Shown here in pieces: positions 9,454 through 20,248 of a stretch of 64,000 nt of DNA. The position numbers and the translations under genes are program-made. The number at the start of each line of letters is the position of its first letter. Within the stretch, counting starts at the first letter, position 1. The notes below the pieces were generated by a model. That model was not told where the DNA came from. It searched no databases and was given only the letters and a program-made list of their open reading frames with translations. Origin of the DNA: Afipia clevelandensis ATCC 49720 (GTDB lineage Bacteria; Pseudomonadota; Alphaproteobacteria; Rhizobiales; Xanthobacteraceae); the NCBI RefSeq assembly GCF_000336555.1, contig NZ_KB375281.1, positions 4,082,055 through 4,146,054 of the forward strand, given 5' to 3'.

Positions 9454-11145
9454 TCAGGCGGCGCGCACGTTGGTGAGGAATTTTTCGACCTCGATCTTGA
9501 GGCGGTTGCTGTCGGTGGACAGCATCTGCGCCGCCGAAAGCACCTGACCGGAGGCCGCCCCGGTCTCGCCCGCGCCGCGGCTGACATCGGCGATGCTGTT
9601 GGCGACCTCGCCGCTGAGGGACGCCGCCTGCTGCACGTTGCGGGAGATTTCCTGCGTCGCCGCGCCCTGTTCCTCGACGGCGGCCGCGATGGTCTGGGAG
9701 ATTTCCGAGATCAGCGTGATGGTCTTGCCGATTTCCTTGATCGTGGAGACGGATTCCTGGGTCGCGGTCTGCATGCCGGCAACCTGGGCGCTGATCTCGT
9801 CGGTGGCCTTGGCGGTCTGGGCGGCGAGAGCCTTCACTTCGGATGCGACCACCGCAAAGCCGCGGCCGGCTTCGCCGGCGCGGGCGGCTTCGATGGTGGC
9901 GTTCAGCGCGAGCAGGTTGGTCTGCTCGGCCACGGCGGTGATCAGCTTGACCACATCGCCGATGCGGGCCGCGGCCTGCGACAGCTCGGAGATGCTGGTG
10001 TCGGTCTTCTGGGCCTGACGCACCGCGTCGGTGGCGATGCGGCTGGATTCCTGCACCTGGCGGCCGATCTCGCCGACAGACGAGGTGATTTCCTCGGTGG
10101 CGACGGCGACGGACTGGACGTTGCTGGATACTTCCTGCGAGGCCGAGGCGGCTTCGCCCGAGGTCCGGCCAGTGACTTCAGCGGTGGATGTCAGCGTGTT
10201 GGCGGCAGCTTCCAGTTCGGTGGAGGACGACGACAGCGAGCCGACCAGTTCGCCGATCAGCTTTTCAAAATCGCGGGTGATGGCATCGACACGCTGGCCG
10301 CGCGCGATCTTGGCTTCGGCGTCGGCTGCTGCGGCTTCATCCGCAGCCTTCTTGGCGATCAGCGCTTCCTTGAACACCTGCAGGGTGTCGGCCATGGCGC
10401 CGATTTCGGTCTTCTCGCCCTGATGCGGCACAATGGCGGCAAGGTCGCCTTCGCCGAGCGCCTTCATCGGCGTCACGATCGAGGCGATGCCGCTGGACAC
10501 GTCGCGGACCAGATAGAAGCCGACAACAACGCCGATCAGGATCACCGCGACAATTGCCGCGATCACCAGCTTGAACGCGAGAGTATAGCTGTCGGTAGCG
10601 TCCTTGCCGGCGGCTTCGGCGCCCTTGTTGTTCAGCTCGACGTCCTTCTGCAGAAGCTCGTCAGCCTTGATGCCGATCGGATTGGCGTGCTTCGCATTCA
10701 ACTCCTGCGCCTCGCGCGAGAACCGGCCGGCCTGCTGGCGCGAGATGGCCATTACTTCCTGCGTCGCCTTCTTGTAGCTGTCCCACAGCCCGACCCATTC
10801 CTTGTACATCGCGCGTTCTTCCGACGACGTGATCATGGGCTCGTATTTTGCCCGAATAGCCATGTTCGCTTCGACGATGCGATCAATCAGCTTTTCCTGG
10901 GCCTGCTTGTCTTCAAGTGATTCCACCAGCAAGTGCTGGCGCACCACGTTGCGATAGGTCAGGACGCCCGCACGTAGTTCGCCGAGCGCACGGACGCTGG
11001 GCAGCCAGTTGGTCTGCAGATCGGTGGCATTGGCGTTGATCGCCTGCATCTGCCGGATCGAGAACGCTCCCAGCGCCGCGATGGCGACGAGCATCAGGGC
11101 AATAACAAACGTGATTTTGGTGCGGATGGACATTCTGGAGAGCAT
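9454..11145 (-). CDS. Methyl-accepting chemotaxis protein
   Basis: Chemoreceptor of 563 aa. Two membrane segments (about residues 11-32 and 189-211) flank a periplasmic four-helix-bundle sensor (4HB_MCP type, opening with [20 protein letters not shown]). A HAMP domain (about 212-265) and a long cytoplasmic signalling domain follow; the hairpin tip that binds CheA/CheW reads [20 protein letters not shown] near residue 405. No CheR-docking pentapeptide is seen at the C terminus (ends FLTNVRAA). The next gene upstream is a close paralogue, so the pair arose by tandem duplication. Ligand unknown. Confidence 0.93.
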   Translation of the reverse strand: MLSRMSIRTKITFVIALMLVAIAALGAFSIRQMQAINANATDLQTNWLPSVRALGELRAGVLTYRNVVRQHLLVESLEDKQAQEKLIDRIVEANMAIRAKYEPMITSSEERAMYKEWVGLWDSYKKATQEVMAISRQQAGRFSREAQELNAKHANPIGIKADELLQKDVELNNKGAEAAGKDATDSYTLAFKLVIAAIVAVILIGVVVGFYLVRDVSSGIASIVTPMKALGEGDLAAIVPHQGEKTEIGAMADTLQVFKEALIAKKAADEAAAADAEAKIARGQRVDAITRDFEKLIGELVGSLSSSSTELEAAANTLTSTAEVTGRTSGEAASASQEVSSNVQSVAVATEEITSSVGEIGRQVQESSRIATDAVRQAQKTDTSISELSQAAARIGDVVKLITAVAEQTNLLALNATIEAARAGEAGRGFAVVASEVKALAAQTAKATDEISAQVAGMQTATQESVSTIKEIGKTITLISEISQTIAAAVEEQGAATQEISRNVQQAASLSGEVANSIADVSRGAGETGAASGQVLSAAQMLSTDSNRLKIEVEKFLTNVRAA

Positions 11146-11288
11146 TTTGAATCCTGGGTCTTTCTGACCGGTCTGGCTGGGGGCGAGGTGTGGAGAACTG
11201 ATATCTTGGGGGGCCGATGGTTTTGGTCCGCGAGGGCCGGACCGCTTTCAGGCGGTGCGGTTGCACCGCTTCAACTTCGTTGAACGAA

Positions 11289-11307
11289 GTGAAATGTTCG
11301 TAAAGGC
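11289..11307 (-). promoter_or_regulatory. Motif shared upstream of both chemoreceptor genes
   Basis: Minus-strand sequence GCCTTTACGAACATTTCAC, 144 bases before the first chemoreceptor gene. A 17/19 match lies at 13,327-13,345 before the second. It may be a shared promoter or regulator site, or duplication residue; no classic sigma-28 promoter was seen. The rest of the 317-base gap holds only the terminator below. Confidence 0.35.
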
Positions 11308-11403
11308 GCGGTACTTCGGTGTTGCGCTGGCCGCATGGGGCTGTGCTGAAAAAGGACAGCTCGAAAATCGTCGGCGGCCCGCGATGCCGTCGCCGCGCGC
11401 GTG

Positions 11404-11436
11404 AAAAAGCCGGCGGTGCTTTCGCATCGCCGGCTT
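11404..11436 (-). terminator. Intrinsic terminator of second chemoreceptor gene
   Basis: On the minus strand AAGCCGGCGATGC and GCACCGCCGGCTT form a long stem (one mismatch) around GAAA, followed at once by TTTTT (complement of 11404-11408). It ends the transcript of the gene at 11463-13145, so the two chemoreceptors are separate units. Confidence 0.85.
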
Positions 11437-11462
11437 GAAGAAGGTTCGCCAGACGAATCCGG

Positions 11463-13145
11463 TCAGGCGGCGCGGATGGTGGAGAGGAAGTTGCGGACTT
11501 CCATCTGCAGGTGGTTGCTCTCCTTGGACAGCGATTGCGCCGCGGTGAGCACCTGCGCCGACGCCGCGCCGGTCTCGCCATTGCTGCGGTCGGCTTCGGT
11601 GATGTTCTCGGCGACCCGCATGCTGAGTTCGGCGGCCTGCTGAACGTTGCGGGCGATCTCCTGCGTCGCCGCGCCCTGTTCCTCGACGGCGGCAGCGATC
11701 GTGGACGAGATTTCCGACATCAGGTTGATGGTGCTGCTGATCTCCTTGATGGTCAGCACCGAGTCGCCGGTGGCGACCTGCATGTCCGAAATCTGCGCGG
11801 TGATTTCGTCGGTGGCCTTCGCGGTCTGGGAGGCGAGGGCCTTGACCTCGGAGGCGACCACGGCGAAGCCGCGGCCGGCCTCACCGGCGCGCGCCGCCTC
11901 GATGGTGGCGTTGAGCGCCAGCAGGTTGGTCTGGTCGGCGATGGCGGTGATCAGCTTGACCACATCGCCGATGCGGTTGGCGGCCTTCGACAGTTCGGCG
12001 ATGCTGGCATCGGTTTTCTCGGCTTGCTGCACGGCGACCTGGGCGACCCGGCTGGATTCCAGCACCTGGCGGCCGATTTCCTTGACCGAGGAGGTGATCT
12101 CCTCGGTGGCGGTGGCGGTTGACTGGATGCTCTCGGAAACGTCCTGCGAGGCATTCGCCGCCGCGCTGGACAACTGCCGGGTGGTGTCGGCGGCGTTGGT
12201 TAGCGTGCCGGCGGTGGCTTCCATTTCGGTCGAGGCCGACGAGAGCGAGCCGATCAGTTCGCCGATCATGCCCTCGAAGTTGCGGGTGGTCTCATCCAGC
12301 ACTTCGGCGCGGCGCATTTTTACGGCAGCCTCGGCAGCGGCGGCTTCATCGGCGGCCTTCTTGGCGATCATGGCGTCCTTGAACACCTGCACGGTATCGG
12401 CGATCTGGCCGATCTCGGTGCTTTCGCCCTGATGGGGGACCTGCGTGGTCAGGTCGCCGGTGGCCAGCGCGCGCATCGGGGTCAGCACCGAGTCGATGCC
12501 GCGCGCGATATCGCGGACGATCAGCACGGCGGCGCAAAGGCCCATCAGCGCCATGACAATGAGGGCACCGAGCACGATCCGGAACGCCATTTCATAGTCG
12601 TTTTCCGCCTTCTGGCCTGAGGCCGCCGCGCCCTTGTCGTTCATGGTCACGAGTTTCGCCAGCACGGCGTCCATGCTGCGGCCGGCGATGGTGGCGCGCT
12701 TGGCGTTGACCTCGCGCGCCTGCGCGACTTCCTTCTTGCGGGCGTGGGCGATGACTTCATCCGCGGCTTCCCGGAAGGTCTTCCAGGTCGCGGAAAGCTC
12801 CTTGTACAGCGCAGCTTCCTCCGCCGAGGAAATCAGCGGCTCGTAAGCCTTGTTCGCGGTGTCGTAATCCCTGGCGCGGGCGTCGAGATTCTTCTGGATG
12901 TCCGCCATGAACTTCTCGTCCGGCTCGGTCAGATAATCGCGCAGCACCGCCCGGTAGCGCGCCGACTGGGTGCGCAGTTCGCCGAGCAGGCGCACGCTGG
13001 GCAACCAGCTTGTCTTGATGTCCTGGGCCGAGGCGTTGATCGCGCGCATCTCGATGATGGCGAACAGGCCCATGGCGGTCAGGGCCACCAGCAGAATGGA
13101 GACGAGGGCGACGAGTTTGGTCCGGATGGAGAGGCGGGAGAGCAT
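11463..13145 (-). CDS. Methyl-accepting chemotaxis protein (paralogue)
   Basis: Second chemoreceptor (560 aa), same plan as its neighbour: membrane segment at about 11-31, 4HB-type periplasmic sensor ([20 protein letters not shown]), second membrane segment near 190-210, HAMP, then the signalling domain with tip [20 protein letters not shown]. The signalling halves are nearly identical between the two, while the sensors differ, which suggests different ligands feeding the same CheA/CheW array. It ends FLSTIRAA with no pentapeptide tether. Confidence 0.93.
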   Translation of the reverse strand: MLSRLSIRTKLVALVSILLVALTAMGLFAIIEMRAINASAQDIKTSWLPSVRLLGELRTQSARYRAVLRDYLTEPDEKFMADIQKNLDARARDYDTANKAYEPLISSAEEAALYKELSATWKTFREAADEVIAHARKKEVAQAREVNAKRATIAGRSMDAVLAKLVTMNDKGAAASGQKAENDYEMAFRIVLGALIVMALMGLCAAVLIVRDIARGIDSVLTPMRALATGDLTTQVPHQGESTEIGQIADTVQVFKDAMIAKKAADEAAAAEAAVKMRRAEVLDETTRNFEGMIGELIGSLSSASTEMEATAGTLTNAADTTRQLSSAAANASQDVSESIQSTATATEEITSSVKEIGRQVLESSRVAQVAVQQAEKTDASIAELSKAANRIGDVVKLITAIADQTNLLALNATIEAARAGEAGRGFAVVASEVKALASQTAKATDEITAQISDMQVATGDSVLTIKEISSTINLMSEISSTIAAAVEEQGAATQEIARNVQQAAELSMRVAENITEADRSNGETGAASAQVLTAAQSLSKESNHLQMEVRNFLSTIRAA

Positions 13146-13326
13146 CTAATCAGTCCTTTCGGGGTCCTTCTGACCCCGCTCAAGAAAACGCGCGACGAAA
13201 CCAGACACAGGGGTCTGGCCGTCGAAAATGATTTCGACGCCTGACAGGCGCGGCGGTGTTGGCAATTTCCAGTCGGCGACCCGTTCTCATGGCGGGGCGT
13301 CCGCTCTGCAAACGTAAATAAATTCC

Positions 13327-13345
13327 GTGAAATGTTGGTAAATGC
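13327..13345 (-). promoter_or_regulatory. Motif shared upstream of both chemoreceptor genes (second copy)
   Basis: Minus-strand GCATTTACCAACATTTCAC, 182 bases before the second chemoreceptor gene; matches 17 of 19 bases of the site at 11,289-11,307. Nothing else was recognised in the 337-base gap before the DUF1194 gene. Confidence 0.35.
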
Positions 13346-13482
13346 CTCTGGACCGGGCATGCGGCCCGAAAAAGGGCGTGAAGGCGGGTTGCTGTGCATA
13401 GGGCAGAGGCGATTTCGGGTTTCGGCTTCCCGGACCGAAGGGGCCGTGTCACCATGATGTCGTGAACGACGGGAGGTCCGCC

Positions 13483-14316
13483 ATGCGCTGGTGTGTCTCG
13501 ATCGGAGCGGTGCTTGTGGCGGGTGTGGTCGCAGGCGGCGATGTTCCCGGATTTGCCGCGCCGGCCGCGCCCTCCGTCCCCGTGGCGGCCGAGGCCAGGG
13601 TCGATGTCGAACTGATCCTGGCGGTCGATGTCTCCTACTCCATGGACATGGATGAACTGGCCCTGCAGCGGGAAGGGTATGCGCTCGCGGTCACCTCGAA
13701 GGAATTCCTGCAGGCGCTGAAGACCGGCCCGACCGGCAAGGTCGCGGTGACCTATTTCGAGTGGGCCGCTTCGACCGACCAGAAGATCATCGTGCCATGG
13801 CGGGTGATCGACGGTCCGGAATCCGCCGGTGCGCTGGCTGAGGAAATCCTGAAAGCGCCGCTGCGCCGCGCCTCGCGCACCTCGATCTCCGGCGCGATCA
13901 ATTTCGCCATGCCGCTGTTCGAGGCCAACGAATATCAGGGGCTACGGCGGGTCATCGACATTTCGGGCGACGGGCCGAACAACAATGGCGAGCCAGTGAC
14001 CATCGCGCGCGACGCCGCGCTGGCCAAAGGCATCACCATCAACGGCCTGCCGATCATGGCCAAGGAAACCAACTACGCCACCATGGATATCGAGAATCTC
14101 GATTTCTATTACGAGGATTGCGTGATCGGCGGCCCGGGGTCGTTCGTGGTGCCGATCAAGACAAAAGAGAAATTCAAGGAAGCGATCCGCACCAAGCTGG
14201 TGATGGAAGTTGCATACCGCGCGCCCGAGCCGCGCATCGTTCCCGCCGCGACGCGCGAGCCGCGCGTGTCATGCACCATCGGCGAGAAGATCTGGCAGGA
14301 GCGGTGGGGACGGTAA
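13483..14316 (+). CDS. DUF1194 secreted protein with VWA-like fold
   Basis: Exported protein of 277 aa of the DUF1194 family, of unknown role. ATG at 13,483 is chosen over the in-frame GTG at 13,462 because GGGAGG lies at 13,471-13,476 with good spacing. A signal peptide (about residues 1-28, MRWCVSIGAVLVAGVVAGGD) precedes a von Willebrand A-like domain with a metal-site motif LAVDVSYSMDMDE near residue 48, matching the DxSxS pattern, and a later ISGDGPNNNGEP stretch. VWA domains bind proteins through a metal ion. Monocistronic. Confidence 0.8.
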   Translation: MRWCVSIGAVLVAGVVAGGDVPGFAAPAAPSVPVAAEARVDVELILAVDVSYSMDMDELALQREGYALAVTSKEFLQALKTGPTGKVAVTYFEWAASTDQKIIVPWRVIDGPESAGALAEEILKAPLRRASRTSISGAINFAMPLFEANEYQGLRRVIDISGDGPNNNGEPVTIARDAALAKGITINGLPIMAKETNYATMDIENLDFYYEDCVIGGPGSFVVPIKTKEKFKEAIRTKLVMEVAYRAPEPRIVPAATREPRVSCTIGEKIWQERWGR

Positions 14317-14366
14317 TTGTTTTGATCGATTTTGAGATGACGCACGACGTCTCCGCATATTCAGTC

Positions 14367-14454
14367 GTCATCACCGGGCTTGACCCGGTGATCCACGTCT
14401 TGCTTGCGATCTCAAAGAGAAGTCGTGGATGGCCGGGTCAAGCCCGGCCATGAC
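14367..14454. repeat. Long intergenic inverted repeat (GGGCTTGACCC type)
   Basis: GTCATCACCGGGCTTGACCC at the left and GGGTCAAGCCCGGCCATGAC at the right form a near-perfect outer stem, with CCACG/CGTGG inside. It separates the convergent DUF1194 and rRNA methyltransferase genes. Same family as 3,103-3,183. Confidence 0.75.
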
Positions 14455-14499
14455 GATCTGTGGTTTGTTGAGCGTTCAATCCGCAACTACGAGCCGAGT

Positions 14500-15738
14500 T
14501 CACCTTCTGAACCGCGCCACCAGTTCCACGTGCGGGGTGTGGCGGAACTGATCGACCGGCGTGACACGGTCGATCCTGAATCCTGCGTCGAGCAGAATCC
14601 GTGCATCGCGCGCGAAGGTCGCCGGATTGCACGACACCGCGACGGCCAGCGCGATTTTGCTGGCGGCCAATTGCTGCGCCTGCGCCTGCGCGCCCTGACG
14701 CGGCGGATCGAACACCACGCAATCGTAGTCGCGCAGTTCCTGCGGCACCAGCGGGCGGCGGAACAGATCGCGCATCTCGGCCTTGATCGGTTTGAGGCCT
14801 TGCGTCTGTTTCACCGCATTCTGCAGCGCCGTGATGGCGCCTGCGTCGCTGTCGAACGCCGCCACCTTGAATTTTTCCGCAAGCCGAAATGCAAACGGGC
14901 CGAAGCCGCAGAACAGGTCCGCGATATGTTTGGCGCCCTTGCAGCGCTCGAACGCCAGCGCCGCGAGGGTTTCCTCGCCCAGCGCGGTCGGCTGCATGAA
15001 CGAGCCGGGCGGCAGCGTGACCTGCGCCTTGCCGACCTGCACCACCGGCGGCTTGCGCATGATGACCAGTTCGCCATGGCGGGTCAGCCGCGCAAGATCA
15101 TGCTTCTCGGCGAGCTTCGACAGTGCCGTCAGCAGGGCCGTGCCGAGCGGGCCGGAGCCGCGCACATCGACATCAAGACCGTTGTCTGCCGCCGTGATCT
15201 GGATATCCAGCGGCTTGCTCACCGGGCGCAGCAGTTCGGCGATCTCGTTGGCGGCTTCAATGGCACCGTGCATCTTCGGATCGAGGATCGGGCAATGATC
15301 AATGGCGATGATCTCGTGCCGTCCCGCCGCGGCGAAGCCGACGCGCAGAACATCCTGCTGGCTTTGCCGCGCATGCAGTGTCATGCGGCGGCGACCGGTG
15401 CCGTGGGCGTCGATCAGATCGTCGATCTCGCACTCGATGCCCGCGTGATGAAGCGTGTCGATCACGAGCTGACGCTTCCACGCCTGATAGGAACTCGGCT
15501 CCCAGTGCTGGATGGCGCAGCCGCCGCAGGTGCCGAAATGCGGACAGAACGGTTCGATGCGCTGCGGGCTTGGCGTGACGATCTGCGCCAGTTCGCGGCG
15601 CTCGGGATGGCCGGGCGAGGGCAGCACATCGACGCTTTCGCCGCCGAGCGCATAGGGCACATAGATGCTCGCGCCATCGGCAAGCGCAACGCCGTCGCCG
15701 AAATGGCCGACATGATCAATGGTGAGGCGTTCAGTCAT
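14500..15738 (-). CDS. Class I SAM-dependent RNA (uracil-5-) methyltransferase, RlmD/TrmA family
   Basis: Predicted 23S rRNA or tRNA m5U methyltransferase (412 aa). An N-terminal TRAM domain (about residues 1-55) is followed by an iron-sulfur cysteine cluster ([10 protein letters not shown] near 85-94), a central domain, and a Rossmann methyltransferase domain ([17 protein letters not shown] near 275). The catalytic cysteine is in [16 protein letters not shown] and a conserved FDPPRQGAQ stretch precedes it. The start lies 5 bases after the tlyA stop, so it is the last gene of the dxs-tlyA cluster. Which uridine it methylates cannot be told. Confidence 0.9.
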   Translation of the reverse strand: MTERLTIDHVGHFGDGVALADGASIYVPYALGGESVDVLPSPGHPERRELAQIVTPSPQRIEPFCPHFGTCGGCAIQHWEPSSYQAWKRQLVIDTLHHAGIECEIDDLIDAHGTGRRRMTLHARQSQQDVLRVGFAAAGRHEIIAIDHCPILDPKMHGAIEAANEIAELLRPVSKPLDIQITAADNGLDVDVRGSGPLGTALLTALSKLAEKHDLARLTRHGELVIMRKPPVVQVGKAQVTLPPGSFMQPTALGEETLAALAFERCKGAKHIADLFCGFGPFAFRLAEKFKVAAFDSDAGAITALQNAVKQTQGLKPIKAEMRDLFRRPLVPQELRDYDCVVFDPPRQGAQAQAQQLAASKIALAVAVSCNPATFARDARILLDAGFRIDRVTPVDQFRHTPHVELVARFRR

Positions 15739-15743
15739 TCAAT

Positions 15744-16475
15744 CTAGCCGCGCCGCGCGCCGAGGAAGAATTCGGTGTTTCCGTCGCCGCCTGCGATGGA
15801 GGACGGAAACACCTTGATCTCGGTGCAGCCGAGGTCTTCCGCGAATGCGACGATGTCATCGCAAACGGCCTTGTGCACGGCGGCGTCGCGGATGATGCCT
15901 TTCTTCGAGTGTTTGCGGTCCGCCTCGAACTGCGGCTTGATCAGCGCCAGAAGATGCGTCGGCGCGGCGGGAATCGGCAGCACAGCAGGCAGGACCAGCT
16001 TCAGTGAAATGAAGCTGACGTCGATCACGATAATATCCGGACGGATTTCCAGCCGCTTGCCTGCGAGCGAGCGGATGTCGGTCTCTTCCATCGAGACAAT
16101 TCTGGAGTTGCCCTGCAGGCTCGGATGCAACTGGCCACGCCCGACGTCGATGGCGTAGACGAGACTTGCGCCGTTGGCGAGCAGCACTTCGGTGAACCCG
16201 CCGGTCGATGCGCCGACATCGACGCAGACATGATCCTCGATGTCGATAGGATACTGCTCCAGCGCGCCGGCGAGCTTGACGCCGCCGCGCGACACCCAGG
16301 GATGCGCGGGCTCGGCCACGATCTCGGCGTCAGCGGCAAGCGGTTCAGAGACTTTCAAAACCGGCTTGCCGTTGGCGGTCACGCCGCCGGCTTCGATAGC
16401 AGCCTGCGCGCGGGCGCGGCTATCGAACAGGCCGCGCTCAACCAGCAGAACATCTGCGCGTTTGCGTGAGGTCAT
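15744..16475 (-). CDS. tlyA: TlyA family rRNA (cytidine-2'-O)-methyltransferase
   Basis: 243-aa protein with an N-terminal S4 RNA-binding domain (RADVLLVERGLFDSRARAQA) and an FtsJ/RrmJ-like methyltransferase domain with SAM motif VCVDVGASTGGFTEVLL. In characterised homologues it 2'-O-methylates cytidines of 16S and/or 23S rRNA and affects capreomycin sensitivity. ATG at 16,475 is preferred over GTG at 16,484. It lies between dxs and the rRNA methyltransferase, a conserved order in Rhizobiales. Confidence 0.9.
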   Translation of the reverse strand: MTSRKRADVLLVERGLFDSRARAQAAIEAGGVTANGKPVLKVSEPLAADAEIVAEPAHPWVSRGGVKLAGALEQYPIDIEDHVCVDVGASTGGFTEVLLANGASLVYAIDVGRGQLHPSLQGNSRIVSMEETDIRSLAGKRLEIRPDIIVIDVSFISLKLVLPAVLPIPAAPTHLLALIKPQFEADRKHSKKGIIRDAAVHKAVCDDIVAFAEDLGCTEIKVFPSSIAGGDGNTEFFLGARRG

Positions 16476-16493
16476 GTGCCACACCCTTTCACC

Positions 16494-16612
16494 TCTCCCC
16501 GTGGGGCAGAGGTCGACGCGCGCAGCGCGGCGGGTGAGGGGGCTCGATAACCTTGTTCAGACATCTAGAGCCCCTCACCCCAACCCTCTCCCCACAGGGG
16601 AGAGGGAGTGCA
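16494..16612. repeat. Intergenic repeat pair (CCCTCTCCCC/GGGGAGAGGG type)
   Basis: Facing copies of CACCTCTCCCCGTGGGG and CCCCACAGGGGAGAGGG, with GGTGAGGGGC/GCCCCTCACCC between them, make nested palindromes in the dxs-tlyA gap. Related elements occur at 2,347 and 22,108-22,240. Confidence 0.7.
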
Positions 16613-16660
16613 TCGCATGCGGCGTGACAGCGCGTATCTGTCGTGAAGATCGGCAGGTCG

Positions 16661-18583
16661 CTAGGCCAGCTTCACCGTTTCGGACTTCAAATCCTTGCCC
16701 AGCGCCTCGAAAACCTTGGCGACGATGCCCTTGGCGTCGAGACCGGCCTGCGCATACATCGCCGCGGGCGAGTCATGGTCAATGAACGTGTCGGGCAACA
16801 CCATGTTGCGCACCCGCAGGCCGCGATCCAGCACGCCGTGATCGGCCAGCGTCTGCAGCACATGGGTGCCGAAGCCGCCGATGGAGCCTTCCTCGATGGT
16901 GATGAGGACTTCATGCTCGCGCGCCAGCTTCAGAATCATGTCGAGATCGAGCGGCTTCATGAAGCGTGCGTCGGCGACGGTGGCCGACAGGCCGTGCGTT
17001 TCAAGTTCGTCGGCAGCCTTGAGGCATTCGCCGAGCCGCGCGCCGAACGACAGCAGCGCGACCTTGGAGCCTTCACGCATGATGCGGCCCTTGCCGATCG
17101 GCAAGGCAACGCCGACCTCGGGCATCTCGACGCCGCGGCCTTCGCCGCGCGGATAGCGCAGGGCGCTTGGCGCGTCGTCGAGTGCAACCTGCGTCGCGAC
17201 CATGTGGACGAGATCGGCTTCATCCGCCGCCGCCATGATGACGAAACCGGGCAGGCAGCCGAGATAGGCGTTGTCGAAAGAACCGGCATGGGTCGGGCCA
17301 TCCTGGCCGACGAGGCCGGCGCGGTCGATGGCGAAACGCACCGGCAGGCGCTGGATTGCCACGTCATGCACGACCTGATCGTAGCCGCGCTGCAGGAAGG
17401 TCGAATAGATCGCGCAGAACGGCTTGAAGCCTTCGGTGGCAAGACCTGCCGCGAAGGTCACCGCATGCTGCTCGGCGATGCCGACATCGAAGGTGCGTTC
17501 CGGAAAGACCTTCTCGAACAGGTCGACGCCGGTGCCGCCGGGCATCGCCGCGGTGATGGCGACGATCTTGTCGTCCTTCTGCGCTTCCTTGATCAGGCTC
17601 TGGCCGAACACGGCGGTATAGGACGGCGCGTTGGATTTCGCTTTCGCCTGCGCGCCGGTGGCGACATCGAATTTCGCGACCGCATGATACTTGTCCGCCG
17701 ACGCTTCGGCAGGCGCGTAGCCTTTGCCCTTCTGCGTCACGACATGGATCAGCACCGGGCCGTTGCCGGCATCGCGGACATTGGTCAGCACCGGCAGGAG
17801 ATGATCGAGGTTGTGGCCGTCGATCGGACCGACATAGAAGAAGCCGAGTTCCTCGAACAGGGTGCCGCCGGTGACCATGCCGCGCGCATATTCCTCGGCG
17901 CGCAGCGCGCGGTCCTCGAAGAATTTCGGCAGCTTGTGCGCCAGATTTTTCAATGCTTCTCGGGCCGAGCCATAAGTCTGGCTCGACAGCAGGCGGGCGA
18001 GATAAGCCGACATCGCACCGACCGGTGGCGCGATCGACATGTCGTTGTCGTTGAGAATGACGATCAGGCGCGAATGCATCGCACCGGCATTGTTCATGGC
18101 TTCATAGGCCATGCCGGCGGACATCGAGCCGTCGCCGATGACGGCGATGACGTTGTTCTTCTTGCCGGTGAGGTCGCGCGCCACGGCCATGCCGAGGCCG
18201 GCCGAAATCGAGGTCGAGGAGTGGGCCGCGCCGAACGGATCGTATTCGCTCTCGGCGCGCTTGGTGAAGCCGGAGAGGCCGCCGCCGGTGCGCAGCGTGC
18301 GGATGCGGTCGCGGCGGCCGGTCAGAATCTTGTGCGGATAGGCCTGATGGCCGACGTCCCAGATGATGCGGTCGTCCGGGGTGTTGAACACATAGTGGAG
18401 CGCGGTGGTCAGTTCGACCACGCCGAGACCCGCGCCGAAATGGCCGCCGGTCACCGACACGGTGTCGATGGTCTCAAGCCGCAATTCGTCGGCGAACTGG
18501 CGCAGTTGCTCGGGCTTGAGCTTGCGCAGCAGGTCCGGCGTCGGCGCAGCGTCGAGGAGTGGAGTCTTGCTCGAATGTGACAC
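16661..18583 (-). CDS. dxs: 1-deoxy-D-xylulose-5-phosphate synthase
   Basis: Condenses pyruvate and glyceraldehyde 3-phosphate using thiamine diphosphate, the first step of the MEP isoprenoid pathway. The ThDP-binding motif [18 protein letters not shown] and the later [15 protein letters not shown] stretch are present; the order is ThDP, pyrimidine-binding and transketolase C-terminal domains. The frame is open further upstream (to 18,691), but the GTG at 18,583 gives 640 aa, the usual length, and removes a non-homologous leader. Preceded by xseB and the deacetylase-like gene, a conserved rhizobial cluster. Confidence 0.96.
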   Translation of the reverse strand: MSHSSKTPLLDAAPTPDLLRKLKPEQLRQFADELRLETIDTVSVTGGHFGAGLGVVELTTALHYVFNTPDDRIIWDVGHQAYPHKILTGRRDRIRTLRTGGGLSGFTKRAESEYDPFGAAHSSTSISAGLGMAVARDLTGKKNNVIAVIGDGSMSAGMAYEAMNNAGAMHSRLIVILNDNDMSIAPPVGAMSAYLARLLSSQTYGSAREALKNLAHKLPKFFEDRALRAEEYARGMVTGGTLFEELGFFYVGPIDGHNLDHLLPVLTNVRDAGNGPVLIHVVTQKGKGYAPAEASADKYHAVAKFDVATGAQAKAKSNAPSYTAVFGQSLIKEAQKDDKIVAITAAMPGGTGVDLFEKVFPERTFDVGIAEQHAVTFAAGLATEGFKPFCAIYSTFLQRGYDQVVHDVAIQRLPVRFAIDRAGLVGQDGPTHAGSFDNAYLGCLPGFVIMAAADEADLVHMVATQVALDDAPSALRYPRGEGRGVEMPEVGVALPIGKGRIMREGSKVALLSFGARLGECLKAADELETHGLSATVADARFMKPLDLDMILKLAREHEVLITIEEGSIGGFGTHVLQTLADHGVLDRGLRVRNMVLPDTFIDHDSPAAMYAQAGLDAKGIVAKVFEALGKDLKSETVKLA

Positions 18584-18822
18584 TTGAAATGATCCGCAAT
18601 GATTTGGGGGCGTCCGGCCCGGCAAGTCAAAAAATGCCCGGAAAGGTCCGAAACGGACCCGTGACTTATACCAATTCCAAAACCATGCCAATCCGTTAGG
18701 CAGGCGCGAAAAGTCTCACTTTTCGGGCATCCGGCGGCTGGAACCGGGCAACAAGGCCGATCCGGCGCTGGCGTGGCTACCTGCGCGGTGACGACGACCG
18801 AATTGTGCTCGGAACAGTTGAC

Positions 18823-19074
18823 CTACTGAACGTCCAGCGGTTCGGTGCCCGCCGCCTGACCGGATGCGTCGGTGGTGATCTTGTCGACGCGTGCTTCGGC
18901 CTGACGCAGCAATTCCTCGCAACGGCGCTTGAGACTCTCGCCGCGCTCATAGATCGCGACCGACTCTTCCAGCGGCACCTTGCCGTCCTCGAGCCGCTTC
19001 ACGATCGACTCCAGTTCCTCGATCGCGTGCTCGAAGCTCAGTTTCTTGACATCCGCGTGGGACGTATCGGCCAT
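18823..19074 (-). CDS. xseB: Exodeoxyribonuclease VII small subunit
   Basis: 83-aa helical protein with the XseB core FEHAIEELESIVKRLEDGKV and LEESVAIYERGESLKRRCEE. It binds the XseA large subunit to degrade single-stranded DNA into oligonucleotides. The length and the position directly before dxs match the common arrangement. xseA is not in the window. Confidence 0.93.
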   Translation of the reverse strand: MADTSHADVKKLSFEHAIEELESIVKRLEDGKVPLEESVAIYERGESLKRRCEELLRQAEARVDKITTDASGQAAGTEPLDVQ

Positions 19075-19180
19075 GGTCGTTGTCCGTTGTCGTGATCGGA
19101 AGCCCGCGGAATCTAGGAACGATTTGCGGGCGTAATGTGGCGCAATGTAGCGCGATTCATTGCGGTGGGGAAAGCCGATC

Positions 19181-20110
19181 TCAGTTGTTCATCAGCGCCG
19201 CGACATGCACGGCGACGGAATCGCGCAGACCCTGCAGATCGTAGCCGCCTTCGAGCACCGACACGATGCGGCCCTCGGCGGACTTGTCGGCAATCTCCAT
19301 CAGCTTGCGCGTGACCCATGCGAAATCTTCCTCGCGCAGTTCGAGGCTGCCGAGCGGATCGCGCCAGTGCGCGTCGAACCCGGCGGAAATCACGATCAGC
19401 TCCGGCGCAAACGCCTCGAGCCGCGGCAGGATGGCGAGATCGAACGCTTCGCGGAATTCGCGTCCGCCGTTACCGGGGCGCAGCGGCGCGTTGACCACGG
19501 TGTCCTGATCGCCGCGCTCCTGCGTGGCGCCGGTGCCGGGAAACAGCGGCATCTGATGGGTGGACGCATACATCACAGTGGGGTCGGCCCAGAAAATTTC
19601 CTGGCTGCCGTTGCCGTGATGCACATCGAAATCGACCACGCAGGCGCGTTCGATGCCGTATTTGCGTTGCGCGTAGCGCGCGGCGATAGCGGCGCTGTCG
19701 AAGAAACAGAAGCCCATCGGCTTTGAGGTTTCGGCGTGATGGCCGGGGGGGCGGGTGCCGACGAACGCATTGGTGCGCTTGTTCTTCATCACGGCATCGA
19801 CGGCGGCCACCGCGCCGCCGGTGGCGCGCAATGCGGCTTCCCATGTGCCCGGTGACATCGAGGTGTCGCCGTCGAGATAGACCATGCCGTCCTTCGGCGC
19901 GATGTGACGCAGCTCATCGATATATTCGTTGCTGTGGCAAAGCGCGACCACATCGAGATCCGCTTCCGGCGCTTCGACGCGGACAAGATTCGTGAACGGT
20001 TCCGCCGACAGGCCCTGCTCGATGGCGCGCAGCCGATCCGGGCGCTCCGGATGACCGGGCGCGGTCAGATGATTGAGGCCAGCGGCGGTGTGGTAGTAAA
20101 GGGTCGGCAT
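19181..20110 (-). CDS. Histone deacetylase family protein
   Basis: Zinc-dependent amidohydrolase of the HDAC/acetylpolyamine/acetoin-utilisation superfamily (309 aa). The active-site histidine pair is in RPPGHHAETSKPMGFCFFD, the zinc ligands in VVDFDVHHGNGSQE (Asp and His) and ISAGFDAHWRDPLG (Asp), and the charge-relay stretch in between is intact. Bacterial members deacetylate small amines or protein lysines; the substrate here is open. It leads the xseB-dxs-tlyA cluster. Confidence 0.88.
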   Translation of the reverse strand: MPTLYYHTAAGLNHLTAPGHPERPDRLRAIEQGLSAEPFTNLVRVEAPEADLDVVALCHSNEYIDELRHIAPKDGMVYLDGDTSMSPGTWEAALRATGGAVAAVDAVMKNKRTNAFVGTRPPGHHAETSKPMGFCFFDSAAIAARYAQRKYGIERACVVDFDVHHGNGSQEIFWADPTVMYASTHQMPLFPGTGATQERGDQDTVVNAPLRPGNGGREFREAFDLAILPRLEAFAPELIVISAGFDAHWRDPLGSLELREEDFAWVTRKLMEIADKSAEGRIVSVLEGGYDLQGLRDSVAVHVAALMNN

Positions 20111-20173
20111 GGACCGTTGTCTTTCTTCTGGTGCCGAAGCAATTTTCCTCGCAAGTCACCCATCATAACGTGC

Positions 20174-20198
20174 GATGCCCGGGTTTGTCCCGGGCATC
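20174..20198. terminator. GC-rich palindrome, terminator-like
   Basis: GATGCCCGGG and CCCGGGCATC form a perfect 10-bp stem with a TTTGT loop, between the end of the enoyl-CoA hydratase gene and the deacetylase gene on the minus strand. No U-tract. Could be a REP-like unit. Confidence 0.55.
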
Positions 20199-20248
20199 TA
20201 GGCTTGACTTTGAGATTAGGTGAAGACCGGAAAGCGCCGATAAAGGGC

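Noticed and set aside
16643..18580. Long open frame (645 codons) on the plus strand opposite dxs
   Set aside because: Mirror frame of a GC-rich gene: composition rich in Arg/His/Gly/Ala with no domain, and fully overlapped by the well-supported dxs.
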